DNA from: CAYRTD01 sp964528675
GTDB taxonomy: Bacteria > Bacteroidota > Bacteroidia > Bacteroidales > GCA-2748055
NCBI GenBank assembly: GCA_964528675.1
Contig: CAZGTU010000007.1
Coordinates: 35,389-99,388 of the forward strand
Reading direction: 5' to 3'
DNA length: 64,000 nucleotides
Position numbers and translations under genes: made by a program. Below are positions 26,000-34,758 of the stretch, piece after piece. Under the pieces are notes generated by a model, which made no database searches, was not told where the DNA came from, and saw only the letters and a program-made list of their open reading frames with translations. Each line of letters starts with the position of its first letter. The stretch's first letter is position 1.

Positions 26000-27361
26000 A
26001 TGTATAACAAAGGATTAAGAGGACCCTTAATTGAAGGCGATAAAACTTACAGTCAGATCAGTGCTGATATTATTGCACCAACTGAAACCCGGCCCGGGAA
26101 TTGGTGGTTCATAGGGATGGCCCTGGGAAGCCTGGCATCACTCTGGGGTATTTATGCCATTTACGAAACACTTGCTTATGGAATCGGTAGCTGGGGTGTA
26201 AATAATACTGTAGGCTGGGGATGGGCTATAATTAATTTCGTGTGGTGGATTGGTATAGGTCATGCAGGAACAGCTTTTTCTATTTTTCTTTTAATTCTTC
26301 GTCAACGATGGAGAACTTCCATTAATAGAGCAGCTGAGGCCATGACAGTCGTTGCGGTAGGGTGTGCCTCACTTTTCCCTGCCCTTCATATGGGAAGGAT
26401 CTGGCTGGCGTTTTATATTTTTCCTTATCCTAATACGCGCGGTCCTCTCTGGGTGAACTTTAATTCACCATTATTCTGGGATTTTATTGCTATAACAGCC
26501 TATCTGCTGATTTCTTTTTCATTCTGGTACCTGGGTATGCTTCCCGATTTTGCAACCATAAGAGACAGAACTAAATCAAAAGTAAGAAAAGCAGTGTATG
26601 GATTCTTTGCCATGGGATGGACGGGCTCATCAAGGCAATGGACAAGATTTGAATCTTTAAGCTTTATCCTGGGAGGTATTGCAGCGGTGCTTGTTGTATC
26701 TGTGCATTCAATTGTTTCAACGGACTTTGCAGTTTCGGTTATTCCTGGCTGGCATACCACAATTTTTCCTCCCTATTTTGTTGTTGGAGCTATTTTTTCA
26801 GGTTTTGCTATGGTAGTAACACTTATGGTTATTATCAGAAAGATCTATAAACTTGAAAATTACATAACGGACAGGCATCTCGATGCTATTGCAAGGATAC
26901 TGATCTTTATTTCATTGATCATGGGTACTGCATATATTACGGAGATATTTGTTGCTTGGTACAGTGGTAATGATTTCGAGATCTTCACCTTCTTTAAAAA
27001 TCGTGTTACCGGAAAATATGCAGTCCAATTCTGGATTATGTTTACCTGTAATGCCTTGATCCCGCAATTATTTTGGATTCGTAAAGTAAGGAAAAGCATG
27101 CTTGCTTTATTTATTATTTCCATTTTTATAAATGTGGGAATGTGGTTTGAGAGATTCAATATTGTGATTACATCACTGGGTAATGATTATCTGCCTTCAA
27201 ACTGGGCAAATTATGCGCCTACACTTACTGAAGTAGGTCTTTTTGTTGGTACAATCGGACTGTTTACTGTCGGGGTGCTTATGTTTTTCCGCTACATTCC
27301 AATGATAGCGATTTCAGAGGTGAAATCTGTATTAAAGATTGGGACAAGAAAAGATGATTAA
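26000..27361 (+). CDS. actC: Alternative complex III subunit ActC (NrfD/PsrC-like membrane protein)
   Basis: A 453-residue polytopic protein with about ten transmembrane helices of the NrfD/PsrC family, which forms a quinol-binding site in the membrane. Marks include WWFIGMALGSLASLWGIYAIYETL, WWIGIGHAGTAFSIFLLILRQ and the N-terminal block YNKGLRGPLIEGDKTYSQISADI. It follows actB by 21 bp and precedes actD by 17 bp. Confidence 0.94.
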   Translation: MYNKGLRGPLIEGDKTYSQISADIIAPTETRPGNWWFIGMALGSLASLWGIYAIYETLAYGIGSWGVNNTVGWGWAIINFVWWIGIGHAGTAFSIFLLILRQRWRTSINRAAEAMTVVAVGCASLFPALHMGRIWLAFYIFPYPNTRGPLWVNFNSPLFWDFIAITAYLLISFSFWYLGMLPDFATIRDRTKSKVRKAVYGFFAMGWTGSSRQWTRFESLSFILGGIAAVLVVSVHSIVSTDFAVSVIPGWHTTIFPPYFVVGAIFSGFAMVVTLMVIIRKIYKLENYITDRHLDAIARILIFISLIMGTAYITEIFVAWYSGNDFEIFTFFKNRVTGKYAVQFWIMFTCNALIPQLFWIRKVRKSMLALFIISIFINVGMWFERFNIVITSLGNDYLPSNWANYAPTLTEVGLFVGTIGLFTVGVLMFFRYIPMIAISEVKSVLKIGTRKDD

Positions 27362-27378
27362 TTAAAATTTTTTATACA

Positions 27379-27900
27379 ATGGATGGCTTATTCAAAGTTG
27401 GTGTTTTTGATGATGAAGAGAAATTGATCTCTTCACTGCAGGATCTTGTTGACAGGGGCATCAGCATACACGAAGTTTTCACTCCTTATCCGATGCATCG
27501 TGTAATCAGGATTCTCAAACGAAAATCCATGTTACCCACTGCTGCTCTGATTTATGGTCTTGCAGGAGCGACTGCTGTACTTGCTTTTTTGTATTATACT
27601 TCGGTAATAAGCTGGCCAATTGTATATGGAGGGAAGCCGTTTAACACATTTCCTTCATTTATTGTGATCACAATCGTTTTAACGATCTTCATTGTCACCA
27701 TTGCAAGTCTTGCAACTTTTTCCGCCAGATCCAAATTGGTTCCTGGAAATGAAAATCCTGTGTTTGACGAAAGAGGAACGGATGATAAATTCATAATAGT
27801 GTTATCCGATAAAGAAATTGAAGAGGGAAAATTTAAAGAAGCATCCGGTATTTTAAAACGAGGCGGGGCACTGGAGATCATTGATAAAAGTTTTGAATAG
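27379..27900 (+). CDS. actD: Alternative complex III subunit ActD (DUF3341)
   Basis: A 173-residue protein: a cytoplasmic N-terminal domain (VGVFDDEEKLISSLQDLVDRGISIHEVFTPYPMH), two transmembrane helices (about 55-75 and 95-115; MLPTAALIYGLAGATAVLAFLYY), and a short C-terminal domain. This is the DUF3341 layout of ActD, a structural subunit next to ActC. It sits in its usual position between actC and actE. Confidence 0.92.
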   Translation: MDGLFKVGVFDDEEKLISSLQDLVDRGISIHEVFTPYPMHRVIRILKRKSMLPTAALIYGLAGATAVLAFLYYTSVISWPIVYGGKPFNTFPSFIVITIVLTIFIVTIASLATFSARSKLVPGNENPVFDERGTDDKFIIVLSDKEIEEGKFKEASGILKRGGALEIIDKSFE

Positions 27901-27915
27901 AAAAAATAACAGAAT

Positions 27916-28506
27916 ATGAAGATAAGAAAATCACATATACATCTGCCTGTTGTCTTCCTGCTGATATTTATTACAATTTCCTGCACAGATAACAGAAATC
28001 ATCCCGGATACGATTATTTTCCGGATATGTTCTATTCAGAGGCTTATGAAACATATTCCGAAAATCCTGTCTATGATGATGGAAGTACAATGAGAAAACC
28101 GGTTGAAGGCAGCATCCCGAGAGGATTTATCCCTTTCCAGTATACTAATGAAGAGGGAGAGCGTGAACGAGCCGGTGAAAAACTTGATAATCCTTTTTCA
28201 GGCAACCAAAATGTTGTTAAAAGAGGACAGGAGGTATACCAAAACTTTTGTATTATGTGTCATGGTGAGGCAGGGAAAGGTGAGGGATATCTTCAAACAA
28301 GTGGTTTATACGTGGCACTTCCACGGAGCCTGGTTAATGATGTAGCACGCAACCTGAAAGATGGGGAGATCTATCATACCATTACACTCGGATTTGGCTC
28401 AATGGGAGCGCATAAGTCACTGGTCAGGCCTGATGACCGGTGGAAAGCCATATCTTATATACGTCAGGTTTTGCAGGAAAACGAGGAAGACATTAGTAAT
28501 CACTAA
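27916..28506 (+). CDS. actE: Alternative complex III subunit ActE, monoheme cytochrome c lipoprotein
   Basis: A 196-residue lipoprotein: the signal peptide ends in the lipobox TISC (Cys at residue 23). The segment DMFYSEAYETYSENP resembles other ActE N-termini. A single cytochrome c site CIMCH lies in QEVYQNFCIMCHGEAGKGEG, with a likely methionine ligand in TLGFGSMGAHKSLV. It is anchored in the periplasm and is the probable exit point of electrons together with ActA. Gap to actD 15 bp, to actF 20 bp. Confidence 0.93.
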   Translation: MKIRKSHIHLPVVFLLIFITISCTDNRNHPGYDYFPDMFYSEAYETYSENPVYDDGSTMRKPVEGSIPRGFIPFQYTNEEGERERAGEKLDNPFSGNQNVVKRGQEVYQNFCIMCHGEAGKGEGYLQTSGLYVALPRSLVNDVARNLKDGEIYHTITLGFGSMGAHKSLVRPDDRWKAISYIRQVLQENEEDISNH

Positions 28507-28526
28507 AAAGAATTAAACTCAACATC

Positions 28527-29687
28527 ATGAAGGAAGAATTTAAAGCATCGAAGACCTTCCGAATTATCGCAGGTATCTGTATTCTGATTGGATTGGCCGG
28601 GTTTATTTATGGATTCCTGGAGGCTCCGGAGCGAACATGGGCGAATTACCTGCTTAATAATTATTATTTTTTCTCCCTGGCTATGGGTGGTGTATTCTTT
28701 TTTGTAATACAATACATCTCACAGTCTGGCTGGTCGGCTGCTTTTAAAAGAATTCCCGAAGCATTTATGTCATATCTTCCTTATGCAGGAATATTCTTTG
28801 TTCTGCTGTACCTTGGGATTCATACGCTATATCACTGGAGTCATGAGGAAGCCCTTATGCATGATGAATTAATAAAACATAAATCCCCATATCTCAATGA
28901 GACATTCTTTATGATCAGGTTGTTGATTTATTTTACTCTATGGATATTATTAACCCGCTTACTAAAGAGATTCTCGCTGAAAGAAGATGAAGTAGGAGGA
29001 ACCAAATACTTTCATAAATCTGAATTCTATTCAAGAATATTGATCTTTATCCTTGCTATAACATTTACTTTATCTGCTATAGATTGGATAATGTCTTTAT
29101 CTCCGCACTGGTATTCCACCATCTTCGCTCTTAAGCAAATGGTTTCGGCATTTCTTCACGGGGTTTCGATTATGATCCTGATCATTTTCATCCTTCATAA
29201 AAAAGGGTATTACTCATTTCTTAATGAATTTCATTTACATGATTTAACCCGCTATATGTTCATGCTTGCAATAGTTTGGGGTTATTTTTGGTTTGCGCAA
29301 TTTATGCTGATCTGGTATGGAAATATTCCTGAAGAAACGGTTTATTATTATTACCGGTGGAATGAAGGATGGAAAACCCTTTTCTTTGCTGAGATCCTTC
29401 TGAATTGGGCTGTTCCATTCTTTGTTTTGATGCCGATCAAAGCCAGCCGGAATATGACCGTCATGACAGTTGTTATTCTCATGTTGATTGTAGGGCAATA
29501 TATTGAGCATTATTTGCAAATTATACCCGAAACCAGTGGAAAGCTTCAGTTTGGTTTTATTGAGATCACGACCTTCATTGGATATGCCGGTTTATTCTCC
29601 TATGTTGTGATCACCTCTCTTGGGCGTAGAAAAATCATCCCGGTAAATCATCCTTATTTAGAAGAAAGCCTTGAACATCATTTCTAA
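28527..29687 (+). CDS. actF: Alternative complex III subunit ActF (quinol:cytochrome c oxidoreductase membrane subunit)
   Basis: A 386-residue integral membrane protein with about ten helices, resembling ActC distantly. Characteristic parts are WSHEEALMHDELIKHKSPYLNETFFMIR and SAIDWIMSLSPHWYSTIFALKQMVSAFLHG, which recur in ActF sequences. It closes the act operon. The 101 bp to the converging transporter gene hold no convincing terminator. Confidence 0.93.
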   Translation: MKEEFKASKTFRIIAGICILIGLAGFIYGFLEAPERTWANYLLNNYYFFSLAMGGVFFFVIQYISQSGWSAAFKRIPEAFMSYLPYAGIFFVLLYLGIHTLYHWSHEEALMHDELIKHKSPYLNETFFMIRLLIYFTLWILLTRLLKRFSLKEDEVGGTKYFHKSEFYSRILIFILAITFTLSAIDWIMSLSPHWYSTIFALKQMVSAFLHGVSIMILIIFILHKKGYYSFLNEFHLHDLTRYMFMLAIVWGYFWFAQFMLIWYGNIPEETVYYYYRWNEGWKTLFFAEILLNWAVPFFVLMPIKASRNMTVMTVVILMLIVGQYIEHYLQIIPETSGKLQFGFIEITTFIGYAGLFSYVVITSLGRRKIIPVNHPYLEESLEHHF

Positions 29688-29788
29688 TTCCCAGGCTGTC
29701 TGAGATTTTTTCGACATCCTTTTCATTCCTTCCTCCGGCTCTTTAATCTTGTGCCATCATAGCAGGCTATAAGAGGGAAAAACTTTTT

Positions 29789-30676
29789 TCACCTATCTTC
29801 TTTAAGTCTTTTTTGCAAGATCTTTTTCACACCATAACCAAATAAAAAGGTAGTGAAAAATGAGAATGAGCCATAAATTACCGGAACAATTGCCATGGTC
29901 TGGCTATTAAGAAGGGTTGCAGCGACAAAAATTGCGAGTGCCGAATTTTGAAGTCCTACTTCAATTGAAATGGTAAATTGATTAATCCCTCTTAAAGAGG
30001 TCCATCGTGCCACCATCCATCCCATGGACATTGTAGCTACATTTAATAGAAATGGGTAGGGAGCAATGCTCAGATGATCAAAAATATTGGTTTTTTGATC
30101 TCCTTCATCAATAAAAATAACCCCAAAATAGATTCCAAGGAGAAGAATAGGCAGGATAAATCTCTGATATTTTTCAATCTTTTTTGCTGTGTTGGGAAAG
30201 TAATGCCTGATATTAACCCCTGTATAAGCAGGAAGCACTGTGACGAGGAAGACCTTCAAAATAGTTGCTCCCACCGGAAGCGTGATATTCGCTTCCTGAC
30301 TGGTAAAATAATGCAAGCCCAGGCTTACAACAGCAGGGATTGTAATTAGAGTAATGATGCTGTTTAATACCGTCATGGAAATGGAAAGTGCAACATTGCC
30401 TTTTAGCAGATATGTTACAAGATTCGAGGTAGCACCACCCGGACATGCTGAGATAATTATGAGACCTACTTTATAAACAGGATCAAAATTAAATAAGGAA
30501 GCGATAGCGAATGCGATAATTGGTAACAGTAGCATTTGACAACAAATACCAATAATAACCGCTTTTGGATAGAGAAAAATATTTTTAAAGTCCTTTAACT
30601 TTATGGAAAGGCCCATACCAAGGGTTATGATAGCAATGGTTATCGGTAAAAGTATGTCTGAAAAAAGGTTCTCCAT
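29789..30676 (-). CDS. Bile acid:sodium symporter (BASS) family transporter
   Basis: A 295-residue membrane protein with about nine to ten helices. Family marks are ILPITIAIITLGMGLSIKLKDFK at the start and GLIIISACPGGATSNLVTYLLKGNVALSISMTVLNSI in the middle, the sodium-site crossover region. Members import bile acids, pantoate or other organic anions with sodium; the substrate here is unknown. It lies between the two respiratory operons, converges with actF, and is divergent from the CPBP gene. Confidence 0.9.
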   Translation of the reverse strand: MENLFSDILLPITIAIITLGMGLSIKLKDFKNIFLYPKAVIIGICCQMLLLPIIAFAIASLFNFDPVYKVGLIIISACPGGATSNLVTYLLKGNVALSISMTVLNSIITLITIPAVVSLGLHYFTSQEANITLPVGATILKVFLVTVLPAYTGVNIRHYFPNTAKKIEKYQRFILPILLLGIYFGVIFIDEGDQKTNIFDHLSIAPYPFLLNVATMSMGWMVARWTSLRGINQFTISIEVGLQNSALAIFVAATLLNSQTMAIVPVIYGSFSFFTTFLFGYGVKKILQKRLKEDR

Positions 30677-30767
30677 TTATTTTACAGAAAAGCTGAAAAT
30701 TATAAAAACACGAAATTAAACAAATTAAAGATATCTTACGTTAACAAAATGTAAATCTAATCTCTTC

Positions 30768-31412
30768 ATGAAATTTTTTAATAGCCGTGTGTTTAAATGG
30801 TCTGAATTGGTCATTATTTTTATTGGTTTACCTTTAATATATTATTATGATTTGATCCCATTTCATAAATCCATCCCTCTACTGGCAGTTTTTATTTTGT
30901 TCCTGGTCATTCTCCTAAAAGACAAAAATTTTGATAATAAAAAGATCTATCATTTCTTTCATTTTACAAACTGGAAAACAGTGGTCATAAGATTTATTTT
31001 GTTTGCTATCATAACTACTGTTGCTGTATACTATACATCAAGGGAATTTTTATTTTATCTTCCTAAAGAAGAGCTGGGACTTTGGCTTCTGATTATGGTT
31101 TCTTATCCCATATGGTCAGCATATCCCCAGGAATTAATTTACAGGGGATACTTCTATCATCGATATAAAAACCTGATAAAAAAAGAATGGTTGATGATTT
31201 TGATAAATGCATTTCTTTTTTCATTCTCACATATTATTTTTGAAAATCTACTGGCCTTGATATTAACGTTTTTAGGAGGCATCATGTTTTCGATTACTTA
31301 TAAAAGAAGTAATTCGCTTATGGTGGTTTTTACCGAGCATACCTTTTATGGGATCTGGATATTTACCGTAGGAATAGGCCAATATTTTTATGCTCCCACA
31401 TCTCATACATAA
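30768..31412 (+). CDS. CPBP-family intramembrane metalloprotease-like protein with altered first motif
   Basis: A 214-residue protein with about six to eight helices. The ABI/CPBP motif 1, normally EExxxR, reads QELIYR here (residues 121-126), so the first glutamate is glutamine. Motif 2 (FSFSH) and the later histidine (EHTFYGIW) are present. The loss of one acidic residue could reduce or change peptidase activity; other CPBP proteins act as prenyl-protein proteases or membrane scaffolds. It overlaps the converging DUF4328 gene by 10 bp. Confidence 0.78.
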   Translation: MKFFNSRVFKWSELVIIFIGLPLIYYYDLIPFHKSIPLLAVFILFLVILLKDKNFDNKKIYHFFHFTNWKTVVIRFILFAIITTVAVYYTSREFLFYLPKEELGLWLLIMVSYPIWSAYPQELIYRGYFYHRYKNLIKKEWLMILINAFLFSFSHIIFENLLALILTFLGGIMFSITYKRSNSLMVVFTEHTFYGIWIFTVGIGQYFYAPTSHT

Positions 31413-32032
31413 AATCTTTTGAAATTTTCAAGCATTTTTATAGTAACTGATATCGCCGCTATTTCTATGATTCCGGGTAGAAAGAAAGGCCAGGGATTAT
31501 TAATATATTTTTCCAGGTTTGGACTGTTTATGCCCTCAAATACTCCAATGCCAAAATAACCTGCAACAGTGGAAGATATTAAAATAATCCACCAGGAAAT
31601 AACAGTATTGTCAGGCCTGTTACTACTGTCGGTTTTCAGCTCTCTCCATGTTTCATAATTCTCTCTCATTATCAGGTATGGGAGGATTAAATTTATTACC
31701 GGTACAAACCATGACCATATTGCAGAACTTGAATTATGATTCAAATAATAGATATTTTCATCTTCCTGAAGGATGAGGTGAGAATGATAAAACCAGCGGA
31801 TGAAGTAAAAGATAATAAAGAGACCGGTTAATCCCTGTAAGATTGAAATAATAGTTTGAAAAACAGTCAAGCCGGTTACAGAAGATTCAAAATTCCCTTC
31901 ATAGCTTAATATTTTCTGGATTAGAGCATATTCCCATAGGTTTGCAATAACTTTACCAAGGGTAAAAATCAAATATAAATAGAAAAGTTTGGTGGTATCA
32001 TCTGCTTCTCTTATGAGTTTTTCAGTTTTCAT
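31403..32032 (-). CDS. DUF4328 family membrane protein
   Basis: A 209-residue protein with about five helices. DUF4328 marks: FIIFYFIRWFYHSHLILQ and WSWFVPVINLILPYLIMRENYETW. The function of the family is unknown. Its start overlaps ctaB by 4 bp, so it is translated with the oxidase operon, and it may be an accessory membrane factor or simply a passenger. Confidence 0.75.
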   Translation of the reverse strand: MKTEKLIREADDTTKLFYLYLIFTLGKVIANLWEYALIQKILSYEGNFESSVTGLTVFQTIISILQGLTGLFIIFYFIRWFYHSHLILQEDENIYYLNHNSSSAIWSWFVPVINLILPYLIMRENYETWRELKTDSSNRPDNTVISWWIILISSTVAGYFGIGVFEGINSPNLEKYINNPWPFFLPGIIEIAAISVTIKMLENFKRFYV

Positions 32033-32907
32033 AAGCTTACTACTTTATCACCTATGAGGAGAATTATGAGTATGAAATAATAAATATTCAGCTCAATGAA
32101 ATATTTTTTCGTTCCAACCGATTCTTCATTATTAATTAACTTTCGGAATAAGAAAATGGAAATAGCTGTAATTACCACCAGGATGATTCTGAATGTTTCT
32201 GTCTGAAGAATTCCAAATAACCCGAGCATAAGTGCACCGATGAGAGAAGCGCTTATCCAGATGAAACTTAGATTATTAATTTGCCTTATGCTAAATACAT
32301 CCGTTAGAATGGGCAATCCAGCCTGTTTATATTGTTTTCCATACTTCAGAATAAGTAACCAGAAATGTGGTACCTGGCCCATAAAAAAGAGAAAAGCCAG
32401 GATAATAGCGGTTAAATCAAGCGGATTACCTCCGGCTGCTGTCCATCCGATTACAGGAGGGATGGCCCCGGTAAGGGAGCCGGGTATAACCGCGAAGGCA
32501 GAAATTCTCTTTAAAGGTGTATATAATCCATTATACCAGACAAGGGTGAAAATTCCCAGCAACATAGCTGCTAGATTGCCTCCAATATATAGTAATACGG
32601 ACCCCGCAATTAAACTGAAAATTGCGAATAGTGTTGCATGGAGCTCGCTTATTCTACCTGTTGGAATGGGGCGGTTCATTGTGCGTAACATTTTTGCATC
32701 AATAATTCTTTCCTGTACCTGATTAAGGGAGGATGCAGCCATTCCCTGCAAAAGTACGCCCAGCGTAACAAGTATAATATTTAACTCGATTCCTGGCTTA
32801 AAGAGGAAAAAACCGGTGAAAGCTGTGAGGCTGACCGGAATAATTACAGAATATTTGCCAAGCCTGAGGTAGTTATTAACATGTCCGTGATCAGATTTTT
32901 TATTCAT
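32029..32907 (-). CDS. ctaB: Protoheme IX farnesyltransferase (CtaB/CyoE)
   Basis: A 292-residue UbiA-family membrane enzyme with about eight to nine helices that converts heme B to heme O, the first step to heme A for the oxidase. The prenyl-diphosphate site reads LNQVQERIIDAKMLRTMNRPIPTG, with Glu in place of the first Asp, a change also common in CtaB of other bacteria. A second polar loop is at about 190-205 (YKQAGLPILTDVF). It overlaps coxB by 8 bp and the DUF4328 gene by 4 bp. No heme A synthase (CtaA) is seen in the window. Confidence 0.92.
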   Translation of the reverse strand: MNKKSDHGHVNNYLRLGKYSVIIPVSLTAFTGFFLFKPGIELNIILVTLGVLLQGMAASSLNQVQERIIDAKMLRTMNRPIPTGRISELHATLFAIFSLIAGSVLLYIGGNLAAMLLGIFTLVWYNGLYTPLKRISAFAVIPGSLTGAIPPVIGWTAAGGNPLDLTAIILAFLFFMGQVPHFWLLILKYGKQYKQAGLPILTDVFSIRQINNLSFIWISASLIGALMLGLFGILQTETFRIILVVITAISIFLFRKLINNEESVGTKKYFIELNIYYFILIILLIGDKVVSL

Positions 32908-33850
32908 CCAGTGTTTTCAAATACTCAATGATCTTTTGAATATCCTCTTCAGTTATGGTTCCTTCATAACTTTGCATCAATCCTTTCTGATACCCCTCAA
33001 CGATTTGTTCATTTGGCTCGTATATGGATTTTATGATATATTCTTCATCTACGGTTATAGTTTTCTTTTCTCCATCTTCAATAACAACTTTTTCTTCTCC
33101 CCACAAGTCCAGATAGGAAGGCCCTACCAATCTGGAACCATCCTGCGAGTGACATGCATTACATCCCTGCGCCCGCAATATTGAAAGACCTTCAGCACCT
33201 GGCATATCTTCTTCACCTTCTGCCAGAACAGATGCTGTGGTGTCAGCATACCATTCCTCAAATTCTTCCTGAGAAAGAATTTCAACGGTGGTTTCCATGT
33301 AAGAATGTCGTAATCCACAATATTCAGTGCAGAAAAGATCATACGTCCCTTCAGCCTGAGGACGGAACCACATTTTCTTTGTTCTTCCTGGTACCATATC
33401 TTCTTTCACCCGGAAGGCGGGTATATAAAGACTGTGTATAACGTCAACAGCTTCAAGGTTAATAACAACAGGCTCATTTACCGGGAGTACCAGCTTTGTG
33501 GATTGTTTTCCATTTTCATATTCAAACGAGAAGCTCCACATTCTTGCTATACTGGTCACCTCAAAGGCATCTTTTGGAGGGTTGGTCATAGGTTTCCAGC
33601 CGGCCCATCCGAAGTAGAACATAATCAATACCAGAATGGTAGGTATAATTGTCCAGAGCAGCTCCAACCTGAGACTACCTTCAATCTGCGTGGCTTTTTT
33701 ATTCTTTTTACGATTGTATTTTACAATGAAGTAGATCATCAGAGCGGTGAGTCCTACAAGGAAGAGAAGCGAGACGCCAATAATGAACATAAAAGCTGTA
33801 TCGACCTTTCCGACAAAATTTGAAGCATCTATACCTGTTGCTGAATACAT
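32900..33850 (-). CDS. coxB: Cytochrome c oxidase subunit II with fused cytochrome c domain (caa3 type)
   Basis: A 316-residue protein. Two N-terminal helices (about 18-43 and 64-84) are followed by the CuA domain with ligands His139, Cys174, Glu176, Cys178, His182 and Met185. A C-terminal class I cytochrome c domain with CNACH at 230-234 follows, which makes this a caa3-type subunit II. Electrons enter from the Act complex through this heme. It lies downstream of coxA, coxC and coxD and overlaps ctaB by 8 bp. The absence of a cleavable signal peptide is normal for such fused forms. Confidence 0.95.
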   Translation of the reverse strand: MYSATGIDASNFVGKVDTAFMFIIGVSLLFLVGLTALMIYFIVKYNRKKNKKATQIEGSLRLELLWTIIPTILVLIMFYFGWAGWKPMTNPPKDAFEVTSIARMWSFSFEYENGKQSTKLVLPVNEPVVINLEAVDVIHSLYIPAFRVKEDMVPGRTKKMWFRPQAEGTYDLFCTEYCGLRHSYMETTVEILSQEEFEEWYADTTASVLAEGEEDMPGAEGLSILRAQGCNACHSQDGSRLVGPSYLDLWGEEKVVIEDGEKKTITVDEEYIIKSIYEPNEQIVEGYQKGLMQSYEGTITEEDIQKIIEYLKTLDE

Positions 33851-33854
33851 ATCT

Positions 33855-34136
33855 TTATCTGTATAAGTAGTCCAAAAAAGTTATAAAAATTACGATGGCG
33901 TTCAGGGCTATTACCCCGAGAACCATGAAGGCAAAAAACCTGTTGTCAAATTTCAGATGCATGAAATATACCAAAACCAGGCTGGCTTTTGCTGTTGCAA
34001 GCAAAAGAGCAGTGGTAACTGTTAAAGGACCTAGATTGATCTGGGTTACGGCTACCGATAATCCTGTTAAAATAACAAGACTTATTAAAACGAGAGCCTG
34101 GGTTTTATATGAAACAACAGTGTGATTATCTGACAT
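33855..34136 (-). CDS. coxD: Cytochrome c oxidase subunit IV
   Basis: A 93-residue protein with three hydrophobic helices. It has the prokaryotic COX4 pattern: LVSLVILTGLSVAVTQINLG and LLLATAKASLVLVYFMHLKFDNRFFAF. It lies between subunit III (10 bp gap) and subunit II (4 bp gap), as expected for the small structural subunit. Confidence 0.9.
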   Translation of the reverse strand: MSDNHTVVSYKTQALVLISLVILTGLSVAVTQINLGPLTVTTALLLATAKASLVLVYFMHLKFDNRFFAFMVLGVIALNAIVIFITFLDYLYR

Positions 34137-34146
34137 AGTAATGGCT

Positions 34147-34743
34147 TTAGGTTAGTAAATAAAACAACGGGAAGAGATAAATCCAGATCAGATCGACCAG
34201 GTGCCAGTAAAGACCTGAATTTTCGTGTAAGGCAAAATTATCATGCCTTTGTTTTTCTTTCCATACATAAACAAAAACAACCCCGATAAACACCATGCCG
34301 ATTACGATATGCAGAGCATGAAGTCCGGTCATGAAATAATACAGACCAAAGAACAGCACATCTCCCTGCCCGCGGTCTGATAAAATTGAAGATCCCGGGT
34401 ATATACCATGACCAATCTTTCCTCCCCATTCAAAATATTTGTTTACCAGAAAGACAAGGCCCAGGATAAAGGTTGCTGCCAGTAATGCCAGAGAAAGCTT
34501 TTTATTCTTTTTTTGTATTGCGGTTATTGACATAGCGATGGTCATACTGCTGATAAGCAAAATGATGGTATTTATAGTTCCAACGGTAACATCAAGCTCC
34601 TGGGCTGCCTGGTGGAAACCTTCCTGGTTCTTGAAACGGTAAACTGAATAAACAATAAACAGGCCTCCAAAAAGTAACATTTCTGTGAAAAGGAAAATCC
34701 ACATTCCCGTTTTAGAGGCTATATCATCTCGGTGTTGTTCCAT
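34147..34743 (-). CDS. coxC: Cytochrome c oxidase subunit III
   Basis: A 198-residue protein with five predicted helices, the short bacterial form of subunit III. Marks: KTGMWIFLFTEMLLFGGLFIVYSVYRFKN, YYFMTGLHALHIVIGMVFIG, and the C-terminal LYWHLVDLIWIYLFPLFYLL. It supports proton-pumping stability of subunit I. It follows coxA by 15 bp. Confidence 0.95.
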   Translation of the reverse strand: MEQHRDDIASKTGMWIFLFTEMLLFGGLFIVYSVYRFKNQEGFHQAAQELDVTVGTINTIILLISSMTIAMSITAIQKKNKKLSLALLAATFILGLVFLVNKYFEWGGKIGHGIYPGSSILSDRGQGDVLFFGLYYFMTGLHALHIVIGMVFIGVVFVYVWKEKQRHDNFALHENSGLYWHLVDLIWIYLFPLFYLLT

Positions 34744-34758
34744 AGTGAGGTTTTATTT

